Origin: a bacterium
GTDB taxonomy: Bacteria > UBA9089 > UBA9088 > JAGUXG01
NCBI GenBank assembly: GCA_020061965.1
Contig: JAGUXG010000204.1
Coordinates: 1-10,635 of the forward strand
Reading direction: 5' to 3'
DNA length: 10,635 nt
Shown: positions 5,962-10,635 of the stretch, in pieces
Layout of the letters: each line of letters starts with the position of its first letter
Numbering within the stretch: position 1 is the stretch's first letter
Notes under the pieces: model-generated
What the model was told of the DNA's origin: nothing
The model's database searches: none
The model's input: the letters and a program-made list of their open reading frames with translations, nothing else
Translations under genes and position numbers: made by a program

Positions 5962-6599
5962 TAGAAGTTTGCAAAGGATGGGAAGGCCAAGAGGTCTTGT
6001 CCGAAGTGAGTTTTGAGCTCAAAAAGGGTGAGATTATAGCTATCATTGGCGCCTCTGGTTCTGGAAAGACGACCCTGCTCAATATCATCGGTGGGCTGAT
6101 GAAACCATCAAGAGGAAGGGTGCTTTTCTTTGACCAGGATGTCCATTCTCAAAAAGAAAGGGATTTGAACATCTTTAGAAACAGAAAGATTGGTTTTATC
6201 TTTCAAACATATAACCTTCTTTCTGGGCTCTCTATAATGGAAAATATCTTGCTTTCTGCAAATATAGCCGGGCTTTCTTCCAAAGACAGGGCAAAAAATC
6301 TTATCTCTTTACTCGGACTTTCTAAAAAGGATAAAGACCTTCCAGGGATACTATCTTGTGGCGAACAGCAAAGAGTAGCTATTGCCAGGGCATTGATAAA
6401 TGAGCCAGAGATAATCTTAGCTGATGAACCGACAGGAAGCCTTGATACAGAGACAGCAGATGAGGTCTTTTCCCTTTTGAAAGAGAGGGTGAAAGGGGAG
6501 AAGAGGAGCATGGTCATAGTCACTCATAATAAAAGATTGGCAGAAGAGGCAGATAGGCTATTTCTCTTAGAAGGAAGAAGGCTTTTTAAGGTATCATAA
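5949..6599 (+). CDS. lolD: LolD-like ABC transporter ATPase (lipoprotein release)
   Basis: This 216-residue ABC ATPase has the MacB/LolD-type arrangement: Walker A GASGSGKT (34-41), Q-loop FQTYNLL (85-91), signature LSCGEQQRVAIARAL (135-149), Walker B IILADE (155-160) followed by PTGSLD, and the H-loop VTHN (191-194). In diderms LolD powers extraction of mature lipoproteins from the inner membrane together with LolC/LolE. Overlap with lgt supports the lipoprotein role over a MacB- or FtsE-like one. The signature has Cys (C137) instead of the first Gly of LSGGE. No permease gene is adjacent: the 590 bases downstream hold no intact gene, so the LolC/E partner must be elsewhere or lost. Confidence 0.82.
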   Translation: MLQVVEVCKGWEGQEVLSEVSFELKKGEIIAIIGASGSGKTTLLNIIGGLMKPSRGRVLFFDQDVHSQKERDLNIFRNRKIGFIFQTYNLLSGLSIMENILLSANIAGLSSKDRAKNLISLLGLSKKDKDLPGILSCGEQQRVAIARALINEPEIILADEPTGSLDTETADEVFSLLKERVKGEKRSMVIVTHNKRLAEEADRLFLLEGRRLFKVS

Positions 6600-6784
6600 T
6601 TACTCAACTTTGGCAAAAACCCAAATATTCAAAGATTGCCCCCTTTTCCATTCCTTCTTCTCGGAAGCATCACAATCTACTCTATGATCTCACAGATTGC
6701 CTTATCATCTGCTCTTAGACAGATCTCACCTATTGGAAGTCAAGCAACTTTTAAGTCCTACTCTGCTAAAAGAGCATAAGCTAA

Positions 6785-6807
6785 GCATCAACTTTGACTT
6801 TTGATGC
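6785..6807. repeat. Small perfect inverted repeat
   Basis: GCATCAA (6785-6791) and TTGATGC (6801-6807) form a 7-bp stem with a 9-base loop. A short T-rich run follows on the plus strand, so it could weakly terminate the lolD transcript, but the stem is short and the T run interrupted. Confidence 0.4.
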
Positions 6808-6897
6808 CTTTTAATCACCAATATCTTCAAATCCCATCTTCACAAGATACTGCTTGGCATCACGAAGATAGGTCTCTATTCTCCAAATACATCTGAT

Positions 6898-6922
6898 AGA
6901 TAGAAAGTATCAGTTTCTATCT
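6898..6922. repeat. Perfect 9-bp inverted repeat (hairpin)
   Basis: AGATAGAAA (6898-6906) and TTTCTATCT (6914-6922) pair perfectly around a 7-base loop. Neither strand has a U-tract that would make it a standard terminator. Its role is unknown. Confidence 0.45.
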
Positions 6923-6932
6923 AAATGCATAA

Positions 6933-6980
6933 TCAATATGCTTTCTGCCAAACCTTCAGTTCTTTATAATTCTTTAACAT
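6933..6980 (-). pseudogene. N-terminal stub of an S23-type four-helix bundle protein
   Basis: The minus strand encodes MLKNYKELKVWQKAY and then stops (TGA at 6935-6933). This is the characteristic opening of the roughly 120-residue four-helix-bundle proteins related to those encoded in 23S rRNA intervening sequences. None of the rest (for example the usual SIPSNIAEG region) is recognisable in any frame downstream, so only 15 codons survive. The stretch just upstream of its ATG (6981-7015) is a small palindromic cluster of TTCAAGG/GCTTGAG-like heptamers. Confidence 0.6.
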
Positions 6981-7151
6981 TATCTCACTTGAACCCTCAA
7001 GCCCTTGAATTCTTTTTCTATAAATTTCTATTAATTGGTAGAAGAACCCTATTCTATTTATCGATATTTTTTCATTTATCTTAAAAAGTTTTGCAAATTT
7101 GCCAAAGTTCAGTTCAAATAAATTTATTATTTTGAAATATATAAATTTTAT

Positions 7152-7181
7152 TTGACAAATTATAAGATTATTTGCTATTAT
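7152..7181 (+). promoter_or_regulatory. Sigma-70-like promoter of fic, predicted leaderless
   Basis: TTGACA (7152-7157), an 18-base spacer and TATTAT (7176-7181). Seven bases separate the -10 from the fic ATG at 7189, the same geometry as at thiC, so transcription should begin at or next to the start codon. Confidence 0.72.
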
Positions 7182-7188
7182 TTTAGCA

Positions 7189-7932
7189 ATGTATGAAAAT
7201 AAAATAGCAGAAGCAGAGAAATTAAAGGGAGAGATTGATAGATACAGACCGCTTTCGCCTGACATGGTGAGACAATTAAAGGAGTATTACCGCATAGGTC
7301 TTGTTTATTCAAGCAATGCCCTTGAGGGGAATTCATTGACTGAGACTGAGACAAAGGTGGTTTTAGAAGATGGAATAACGATTGGAGGAAAGCCTTTGAG
7401 AGATCACTATGAAGCTATGGGGTCAAGTGAAGCATATAATCTCCTCTTTGAGCTGGCAAAGGATAAAAGGATAAAAGAGAAAGATATTTTGAGCCTACAT
7501 CACCTTTTCTATTACCGAATAGACAGGGAGAATGCAGGAAGATACAGAAAAGAAAGGGTTATCATTACAGGTTCAAGCTACATCCTGCCATCTCCAGATG
7601 AGGTTCCTGATCTAATGAAAGGGTTTATTAAGAGCCTTCCAGCCTTAAAAAGAAAGTATCACCCCATAGAGTATTCTGCCTTAGTCCACAAAGAGTTTGT
7701 TAGTATCCACCCCTTTATTGATGGAAATGGAAGGATAGCCAGGTTCTTGATGAACATTTGCTTACTTGCCGAAGGGTATCCGATCACTATAATCCCACCC
7801 ATTATGAGGGTTGATTACATAAACTCATTGGAGATAGCCCATATAAAGAGAGATTCTAATCCATTTATAAACTTCATATCCCATGTCGTCTATGAGAGCC
7901 TTAAGGAATATATTAGGATAATCAAGGGGTGA
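7189..7932 (+). CDS. fic: Fic-domain protein adenylyltransferase with N-terminal inhibitory motif
   Basis: Fic enzymes transfer AMP (or another phosphate-containing group) from a nucleotide to a Ser, Thr or Tyr of a target protein. The 247-residue protein carries the complete core motif H174-PFIDGNGR-IA-R185, matching HxFx(D/E)GN(G/K)R, so catalysis should be intact. Upstream, S42-NAL-E46-G47-N48 fits the inhibitory helix motif (S/T)xxxE(G/N) of class II Fic proteins, where the Glu blocks productive ATP binding until displaced. TGSSYILPSPDEVPDLM (127-143) is the beta-hairpin flap region that positions the target. No toxin-antitoxin partner carrying the inhibitory motif is needed because it is built in. 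The start codon is set by the promoter immediately upstream. The gene leads a run with two smaller downstream genes. The target is unknown. Confidence 0.9.
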   Translation: MYENKIAEAEKLKGEIDRYRPLSPDMVRQLKEYYRIGLVYSSNALEGNSLTETETKVVLEDGITIGGKPLRDHYEAMGSSEAYNLLFELAKDKRIKEKDILSLHHLFYYRIDRENAGRYRKERVIITGSSYILPSPDEVPDLMKGFIKSLPALKRKYHPIEYSALVHKEFVSIHPFIDGNGRIARFLMNICLLAEGYPITIIPPIMRVDYINSLEIAHIKRDSNPFINFISHVVYESLKEYIRIIKG

Positions 7933-7936
7933 AAAA

Positions 7937-8152
7937 ATGAAGGAGACATCAGAAGAGAGGTTCAAGAGATTAGCTTCTGCCAGAACAAACACCATTCTAA
8001 AAAGACTCAATACACTTGGAAACTGCTCCAACAGACAAGTCTATAGCTATACAAAAAAAGATATTGAGAAGATATTCTCGGTTATTGAGGCAAAGATAAA
8101 ACAGACAAAAGCCAGGTTCTCTTTTCCAGAGGAAGAGGAGTTTAGGTTGTGA
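7937..8152 (+). CDS. Conserved-looking small protein downstream of fic
   Basis: This 71-residue, charged, soluble protein reads TLGNCSNRQVYSYTKKDIEKIF (26-47), a block I recall from other small uncharacterised bacterial proteins but cannot assign to a named function. It looks mostly helical and has no signal peptide or membrane segment. A good Shine-Dalgarno sequence (AAGGGG at 7924-7929, 7 bases before the ATG) overlaps the end of fic. Its stop overlaps a GTG (GTGA, 8149-8152) that may start the next gene. The tight spacing suggests co-expression with Fic, perhaps as accessory or modulator, but this is inference from position only. Confidence 0.7.
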   Translation: MKETSEERFKRLASARTNTILKRLNTLGNCSNRQVYSYTKKDIEKIFSVIEAKIKQTKARFSFPEEEEFRL

Positions 8153-8370
8153 GGGAGAGAGTGATAGAAATGGATACAGCAAAAAGCTCCAAAGAACTAT
8201 CTAATATTGATGTGGTGGTATATGCTATTTTTAGATTGGGAGGTATTGAGAAAAAGATACACACCGAAGATATTGCAATGGAATGTTTCAAATTGTCTAA
8301 GGAAAGGTTCTCGTGGACACTACCTGAATATAAACTGAAAATGTTGTTTATAAGACCCTTGAAATCTTAA
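8149..8370 (+). pseudogene. 5' part of a frameshifted or truncated gene of unknown function
   Basis: The frame gives up to 73 residues, with a regular-looking protein segment DVVVYAIFRLGGIEKKIHTE and DIAMECFKLSKERFSWTLPEY (21-61), suggestive of a helical, possibly winged-helix domain. After LPEYKL the character is lost and the frame stops at 8368-8370. A different frame opens at 8334 and carries a further 89 plausible codons. Possible starts are GTG at 8149 (GTGA overlap with the previous stop), GTG at 8161 or ATG at 8170; a GGGAG stretch at 8153-8157 could serve the latter two. Either a single frameshift has split one gene of about 150 residues, or a deletion has joined two genes. Confidence 0.5.
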
Positions 8371-8603
8371 AAGACCAAACACCATCTGAATATGAAAATC
8401 TAAACATAAATGCTTTTTATGCCCTTCATAACAGATTCATGAAAATTTTTAACCCTATTGCTCATGGAATACAGTTAAGTAAGCAAGAATTAGAGACCAT
8501 TAAACAAGTATCAGTTAATCCGTTTTCCGCCGAACGAATGGAAGAAAGAAGAGCAAGCGGCAAAGGAAGAAAGAAAGAACCTTTTTATTTAATAGAAAGA
8601 TAA
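8334..8603 (+). pseudogene. 3' part of a frameshifted gene, unknown function
   Basis: Directly after an in-frame TAA (8331-8333) this frame is open for 89 codons up to TAA at 8601-8603. It reads like real protein: VVYKTLEILKDQTPSEYENL, then NAFYALHNRFMKIFNPIAHG, then a basic tail with ERMEERRASGKGRKKEPFYL. No start codon lies near its beginning; the first ATG is 8439. It overlaps the end of the preceding frame and is shifted by one base relative to it. I do not recognise the family. Confidence 0.45.
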
Positions 8604-8613
8604 ATATTTTTGC

Positions 8614-8764
8614 TATACCCAAGTAAATCAGGTTTACAAAGAAAGTGATTGTAAGTTTAGGATGTTGTAAGTTGTATGTTTGGATGTTATTTGTTCTACT
8701 CCTTCAACCTACAACTTACAACCTACAACAAAAATCTTCGCTAGGCCTGTTGCTTTTGGATATA
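8614..8764. repeat. Palindromic repeat element, left copy
   Basis: The ends TATACCCAAGTAAATCAGG (8614-8632) and, inverted, CCTGTTGCTTTTGGATATA (8746-8764) match at 13 of 19 positions, giving a MITE-like element of 151 bases. Inside lie heptamer-phased units: TTGTAAG/TTGTATG types in the left half and CAACCTA and CAACTTA (8705-8729) in the right half, roughly complementary, so the strand can fold back on itself. From 8632 the element is repeated in inverted orientation at 10515-10635. It has no coding capacity. Confidence 0.75.
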
Positions 8765-8792
8765 AATCACATTTTCATCTCGGCATAAAAAG

Positions 8793-10097
8793 TTAAATTG
8801 TAAGGCTCTGGACCAATGCTTCTGCTTTATGCAATGTCTCGTAATACTCTAAACTGGGCTCTGAATCTGCGACTATGCCACCGCCTGCTTGAATATAGGC
8901 TATGCCATCCTTTATGATGAATGTCCTGATGATGATATTCAAATCCATTGTGCCATCAAAGCCTATGTAGCCAATGGAGCCTGTGTATGGACCCCTCTTT
9001 GTTGGCTCAAGCTCATTTATTATCTCCATACACCTTACCTTTGGCACGCCTGTGATTGTGCCACCGGGGAATGTGGCCAATATGCAGTCAATAAAGTCAA
9101 CATCAGGCTTTAGCTTGCCTGATATGTTTGAGACGATGTGCATTACATGGGAGTATCTTTCTATGACCATCAGTTCATCAACCTTTACAGTTCCATATTG
9201 CGAGACCCTTCCTATGTCATTTCTCTCAAGGTCAACCAGCATAATATGCTCTGCCCTCTCTTTCTGGCTTAAGATGAGTTCAGAAGCGAGTTTTTCGTCC
9301 TCTGTTTCTATTTTGCCCCTTGGCCTTGTGCCAGCAATAGGTCTTGTCTCAATCCTACCATTATTTACCTTGATAAGCCTCTCTGGGGATGAGGAGACGA
9401 TGGAAAAGCCATCAAGTTCAAGAAAAGCAGAGAATGGCGATGGGTTGATAGCAGTAAGCCTTTGGTAGAGTAAAAATGGGTCTGAATCTATTTTGGCAGA
9501 AAGCCTCTGGGATAGATTTGCCTGGTAGATGTCGCCTGCCTTGATATACTCCTTGCACCTCTCCACCATTCTTATATACCCCTCTTTGGTGAAGTTAGAA
9601 TCTATCTTATGGCTGATAGCTGAAGGCTGATAGCTGAAGGTTGAAATCTTAATCTTCTCGGCTATCTCTTCTCTATCTGGTGAGAGTATATTCAATCTTT
9701 GAAGTTTATGGTCAAATACTATGAGGTGTTTTGGAAAGATAAGGTAAAGGTCAGGAAGGTTCAGGGCATCCTCTTTTATCTTGGGCAAATCCTCAATAAA
9801 CCAGGCCAGCTCATAACCAAAATATCCGAAGGCACCCTTAAAATCTGGATGAGCCTCTGCCTCTTTCAGAAAACCCCTCAGTAAATGAAATGGATTTCCT
9901 CTTAATGTTGTCTCTCCTTTCTCGGAGCTGACAATCATTCTATCACCGTTTGCCTTGACCACCAAAAATGGTGAAAATCCAACAAAGGAGGAGGCAGCAA
10001 TATTTTCTCCACCTTTTACACTCTCAAAAAGAAAGGAGTTTACCTCCCTGATGCAGTGATATGCAGAAGATGGAGTAATCTTATCTTCTCTCCTCAT
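8793..10097 (-). CDS. trpE/pabB: Chorismate-utilising anthranilate / aminodeoxychorismate synthase component I (TrpE/PabB family)
   Basis: The enzyme aminates chorismate with ammonia from a glutaminase subunit, towards tryptophan (TrpE) or folate (PabB). The 434-residue protein has the chorismate-binding core: AGDIYQANLSQRL (187-199), SSSPERLI (235-242), TRPIAGTRPRG (251-261), HIMLVDLERND (284-294), FPGGTITGVPK (343-353), GPYTGSIGYIGFDG (369-382) and QAGGGIVADS (403-412). PIAGT with A255 fits TrpE, since typical PabB has PIKGT with a nucleophilic Lys. The short length and weak N-terminal Trp-binding region (FLFESVKGG, no clear RYSFIG) fit PabB better. It overlaps porD by 17 bases. Residues 152-163 are encoded by a 14-base tandem repeat. 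The exact start (10097) is uncertain. Confidence 0.88.
   Translation of the reverse strand: MRREDKITPSSAYHCIREVNSFLFESVKGGENIAASSFVGFSPFLVVKANGDRMIVSSEKGETTLRGNPFHLLRGFLKEAEAHPDFKGAFGYFGYELAWFIEDLPKIKEDALNLPDLYLIFPKHLIVFDHKLQRLNILSPDREEIAEKIKISTFSYQPSAISHKIDSNFTKEGYIRMVERCKEYIKAGDIYQANLSQRLSAKIDSDPFLLYQRLTAINPSPFSAFLELDGFSIVSSSPERLIKVNNGRIETRPIAGTRPRGKIETEDEKLASELILSQKERAEHIMLVDLERNDIGRVSQYGTVKVDELMVIERYSHVMHIVSNISGKLKPDVDFIDCILATFPGGTITGVPKVRCMEIINELEPTKRGPYTGSIGYIGFDGTMDLNIIIRTFIIKDGIAYIQAGGGIVADSEPSLEYYETLHKAEALVQSLTI
9611..9645. repeat. Heptamer-phased tandem repeat inside the trpE/pabB gene
   Basis: GGCTGATAGCTGAA occurs twice in perfect tandem (9611-9624, 9625-9638), followed by GGTTGAA. 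Each unit is two 7-base subunits (GGCTGAT, AGCTGAA). It encodes part of STFSYQPSAISH in a linker between the N-terminal domain and the chorismate-binding core and keeps the reading frame. Confidence 0.8.
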
Positions 10098-10362
10098 CCA
10101 TCTTTATAGCAGAAACCTTTGGAGGACAGACATTGGCACATATCCCACAACCTTTGCAGTAGTCAAGGTTTATACCCATAACCTTATGGTTCTCCACTAT
10201 CACCGATGAATCAGGACAGTATATCCAGCAAGTGAGGCAACTCGTGCATCTATCCTTATCCCAGATAGGCCTTCTGCTTCTCCAGGAGCCTGTCTTATAT
10301 TTAGCGGCACTGCCTGGTTCAATAATCAAACCTGCTTCAGGTAGTTCATACCATTTTTCCAT
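10081..10362 (-). CDS. porD: 2-oxoacid:ferredoxin oxidoreductase delta subunit (PorD-like, 2x[4Fe-4S])
   Basis: The delta subunit of pyruvate (or related 2-oxoacid) ferredoxin oxidoreductase carries electrons from the catalytic core to ferredoxin. The 93-residue protein has TGSWRSRRPIWDKDRC (24-39), the typical PorD lead-in, then two cluster motifs: C39-TS-C42-LT-C45-WIY-C49-P and C69-KG-C72-GI-C75-ANV-C79-P. A good Shine-Dalgarno sequence (AAGGAG, 10375-10370 on the minus strand) lies 7 bases before the ATG at 10362. The porA, porB and porC genes expected beside it are absent: upstream are at least 270 bases of repeats, and downstream is trpE/pabB. It could also be the delta subunit for 2-ketoisovalerate or 2-oxoglutarate enzymes (VorD, KorD). 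Confidence 0.88.
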   Translation of the reverse strand: MEKWYELPEAGLIIEPGSAAKYKTGSWRSRRPIWDKDRCTSCLTCWIYCPDSSVIVENHKVMGINLDYCKGCGICANVCPPKVSAIKMDEERR

Positions 10363-10380
10363 CTTTAGTCTCCTTAAAAA

Positions 10381-10436
10381 GCTGTAAGCTCTAAGGATTA
10401 AGCTTATAAGGATAATTTATTAGCTTACAGCTTAAT
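10381..10436. repeat. Palindromic array of eight heptamers upstream of porD
   Basis: The stretch splits cleanly into eight 7-base units such as GCTGTAA, GCTCTAA and GCTTACA. The outer parts GCTGTAAGCT (10381-10390) and AGCTTACAGC (10422-10431) are perfect inverted repeats, extending to about 12 bp with flanking bases, around a 31-base loop. It sits 6-19 bases upstream of the porD Shine-Dalgarno sequence, so a hairpin in the mRNA leader could affect porD translation. Confidence 0.65.
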
Positions 10437-10456
10437 ATACTCAAGGAACACGAGGT

Positions 10457-10554
10457 CTAGCGAAAATTTTTGTTGTATACCCAAAAGCAACAGGCCTAGC
10501 GAAGATTTTTGTTGTATACCCAAAAGCAACAGGTTTGCGAAAATTTTTGTTGTA
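10457..10554. repeat. Tandem direct repeat with 38-39 base period, about 2.5 copies
   Basis: Units begin at 10457, 10496 and about 10535 and share AGCGAAAATTTTTGTTG-like and TATACCCAAAAGCAACAGG blocks. The first two units differ by one base over most of their length (GAAAAT versus GAAGAT). The third breaks after TTTTTGTTG and runs into the GTAGGTTGTAAGTTGTAGG heptamer array. The same unit appears inverted, once, at 8727-8764. Confidence 0.8.
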
Positions 10555-10635
10555 GGTTGTAAGTTGTAGGTTGAAGAAGTAGAATAAATAACATACAACA
10601 TCCTAAACTTACAACCTCAGGCTCTCTTTGTAAAC
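10515..10635. repeat. Inverted right copy of the palindromic element
   Basis: The reverse complement of this stretch matches 8632-8764: it begins GTTTACAAAGAGAG, contains TTGTAAGTTTAGGATGTTG, TTCAACCTACAACTTACAAC and CCTGTTGCTTTTGGGTATA in the same order, and lacks about 15 bases present in the left copy (around 8668-8685). The copy continues to the window edge and may extend beyond it. Together with the left copy it brackets porD and trpE/pabB. Confidence 0.8.

Larger units (their letters stand above)
6600..7151 (+). other. Gene-poor stretch with decayed fragments
   Basis: No intact gene is seen between the LolD-like gene and the fic promoter. Directly after the LolD stop, the same frame runs on for 58 codons (to 6776). 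Two frames within 6600-6776, read as KTQIFKDCPLFHSFFSE then SMISQIALSSALRQI, together faintly resemble the start of a cAMP-receptor-like (Crp/Fnr) N-terminal domain with a frameshift. On the minus strand 6811-6909 is open and ends RIETYLRDAKQYLVKMG, unrecognised. Two small hairpins and an S23 fragment are listed separately. From about 7000 to 7150 the sequence is very AT-rich and shows nothing. Confidence 0.45.

Noticed and set aside
6933..7265. A 110-residue minus-strand gene across the fic start
   Set aside because: Its N-terminal half is antisense to fic and its promoter and is low-complexity; only the last 15 codons (S23 stub) look like real protein.
8334..8370. Programmed ribosomal frameshift joining the two frames
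   Set aside because: No X_XXY_YYZ slippery heptamer, stimulatory hairpin or internal Shine-Dalgarno site is evident at the junction; mutation or assembly error is simpler.
8614..8764. Integron attC sites
   Set aside because: The inverted ends lack the RYYYAAC/GTTRRRY core-site pairs in the right arrangement and there is no integrase or cassette-like gene array.
8974..9468. 164-residue plus-strand frame opposite trpE/pabB
   Set aside because: It is an antisense shadow of a clearly recognisable chorismate-binding enzyme and has no recognisable domain.
10381..10635. CRISPR array
   Set aside because: The repeats are heptamer-phased or contiguous 39-base tandems without unique spacers of constant length, and no cas genes are nearby.

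Overview
The window reads as chromosomal DNA from an AT-rich, probably anaerobic, diderm (outer-membrane) bacterium of an uncultivated lineage. The diderm inference rests on a LolD-type lipoprotein-release ATPase next to Lgt. The anaerobe inference rests on a 2-oxoacid:ferredoxin oxidoreductase delta subunit and a short, anaerobe-style ThiC. Arg codons are often AGA/AGG and Ile codons often ATA. I cannot name the phylum from the sequence.

Layout. 1-1767 (minus strand): the 5' part of trmD (tRNA m1G37 methyltransferase, running off the left edge), preceded in transcription order by thiC (HMP-phosphate synthase). 1768-1910: a short divergent intergenic region with a near-consensus promoter on each strand. 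1911-3062 (plus): a GT4 glycosyltransferase. 3063-3387: no intact gene, but the out-of-phase remnant of a DDE transposase and the promoter of the next operon. 3388-6599 (plus): a compact operon-like run of tadA (tRNA adenosine deaminase), a GNAT acetyltransferase, a histidine phosphatase, a 77-residue protein resembling only the dimerisation/phospho-acceptor part of a sensor kinase, lgt and a lolD-like ABC ATPase. 6600-7151: about 550 bases without an intact gene, holding decayed coding fragments and small hairpins. 7189-8603 (plus): a Fic protein with a built-in inhibitory motif, a 71-residue conserved-looking protein, and a gene broken by a frameshift. 8614-8764: a palindromic repeat element. 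8793-10362 (minus): porD followed by an overlapping trpE/pabB-family gene. 10381-10635: a dense repeat block whose right part is the inverted copy of the 8614-8764 element.

How the genes work together. tadA and trmD both modify the tRNA anticodon region, but lie in separate units. Lgt and LolD are two steps of lipoprotein maturation and sorting and overlap by 13 bases. Fic and its small downstream partner look like a regulated AMP-transfer module. porD and trpE/pabB overlap by 17 bases and sit as an isolated pair between inverted repeats, away from the porA/porB genes expected beside porD.

Main points for a second look. (1) Four transcription units (thiC, the glycosyltransferase, tadA and fic) have sigma-70-like promoters whose -10 box ends only 7-10 bases before an ATG, which predicts leaderless or nearly leaderless mRNAs. 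At tadA that first ATG opens a three-codon mini-ORF directly abutting the tadA start. (2) A family of heptamer-phased, palindromic repeats flanks porD-trpE in inverted orientation, and a related 14-bp repeat lies in frame inside the trpE/pabB gene. (3) There is a stand-alone histidine-kinase DHp-like protein. I do not see a clear new multi-gene defence or metabolic system; the leaderless pattern and the repeat family are the strongest unexplained signals.
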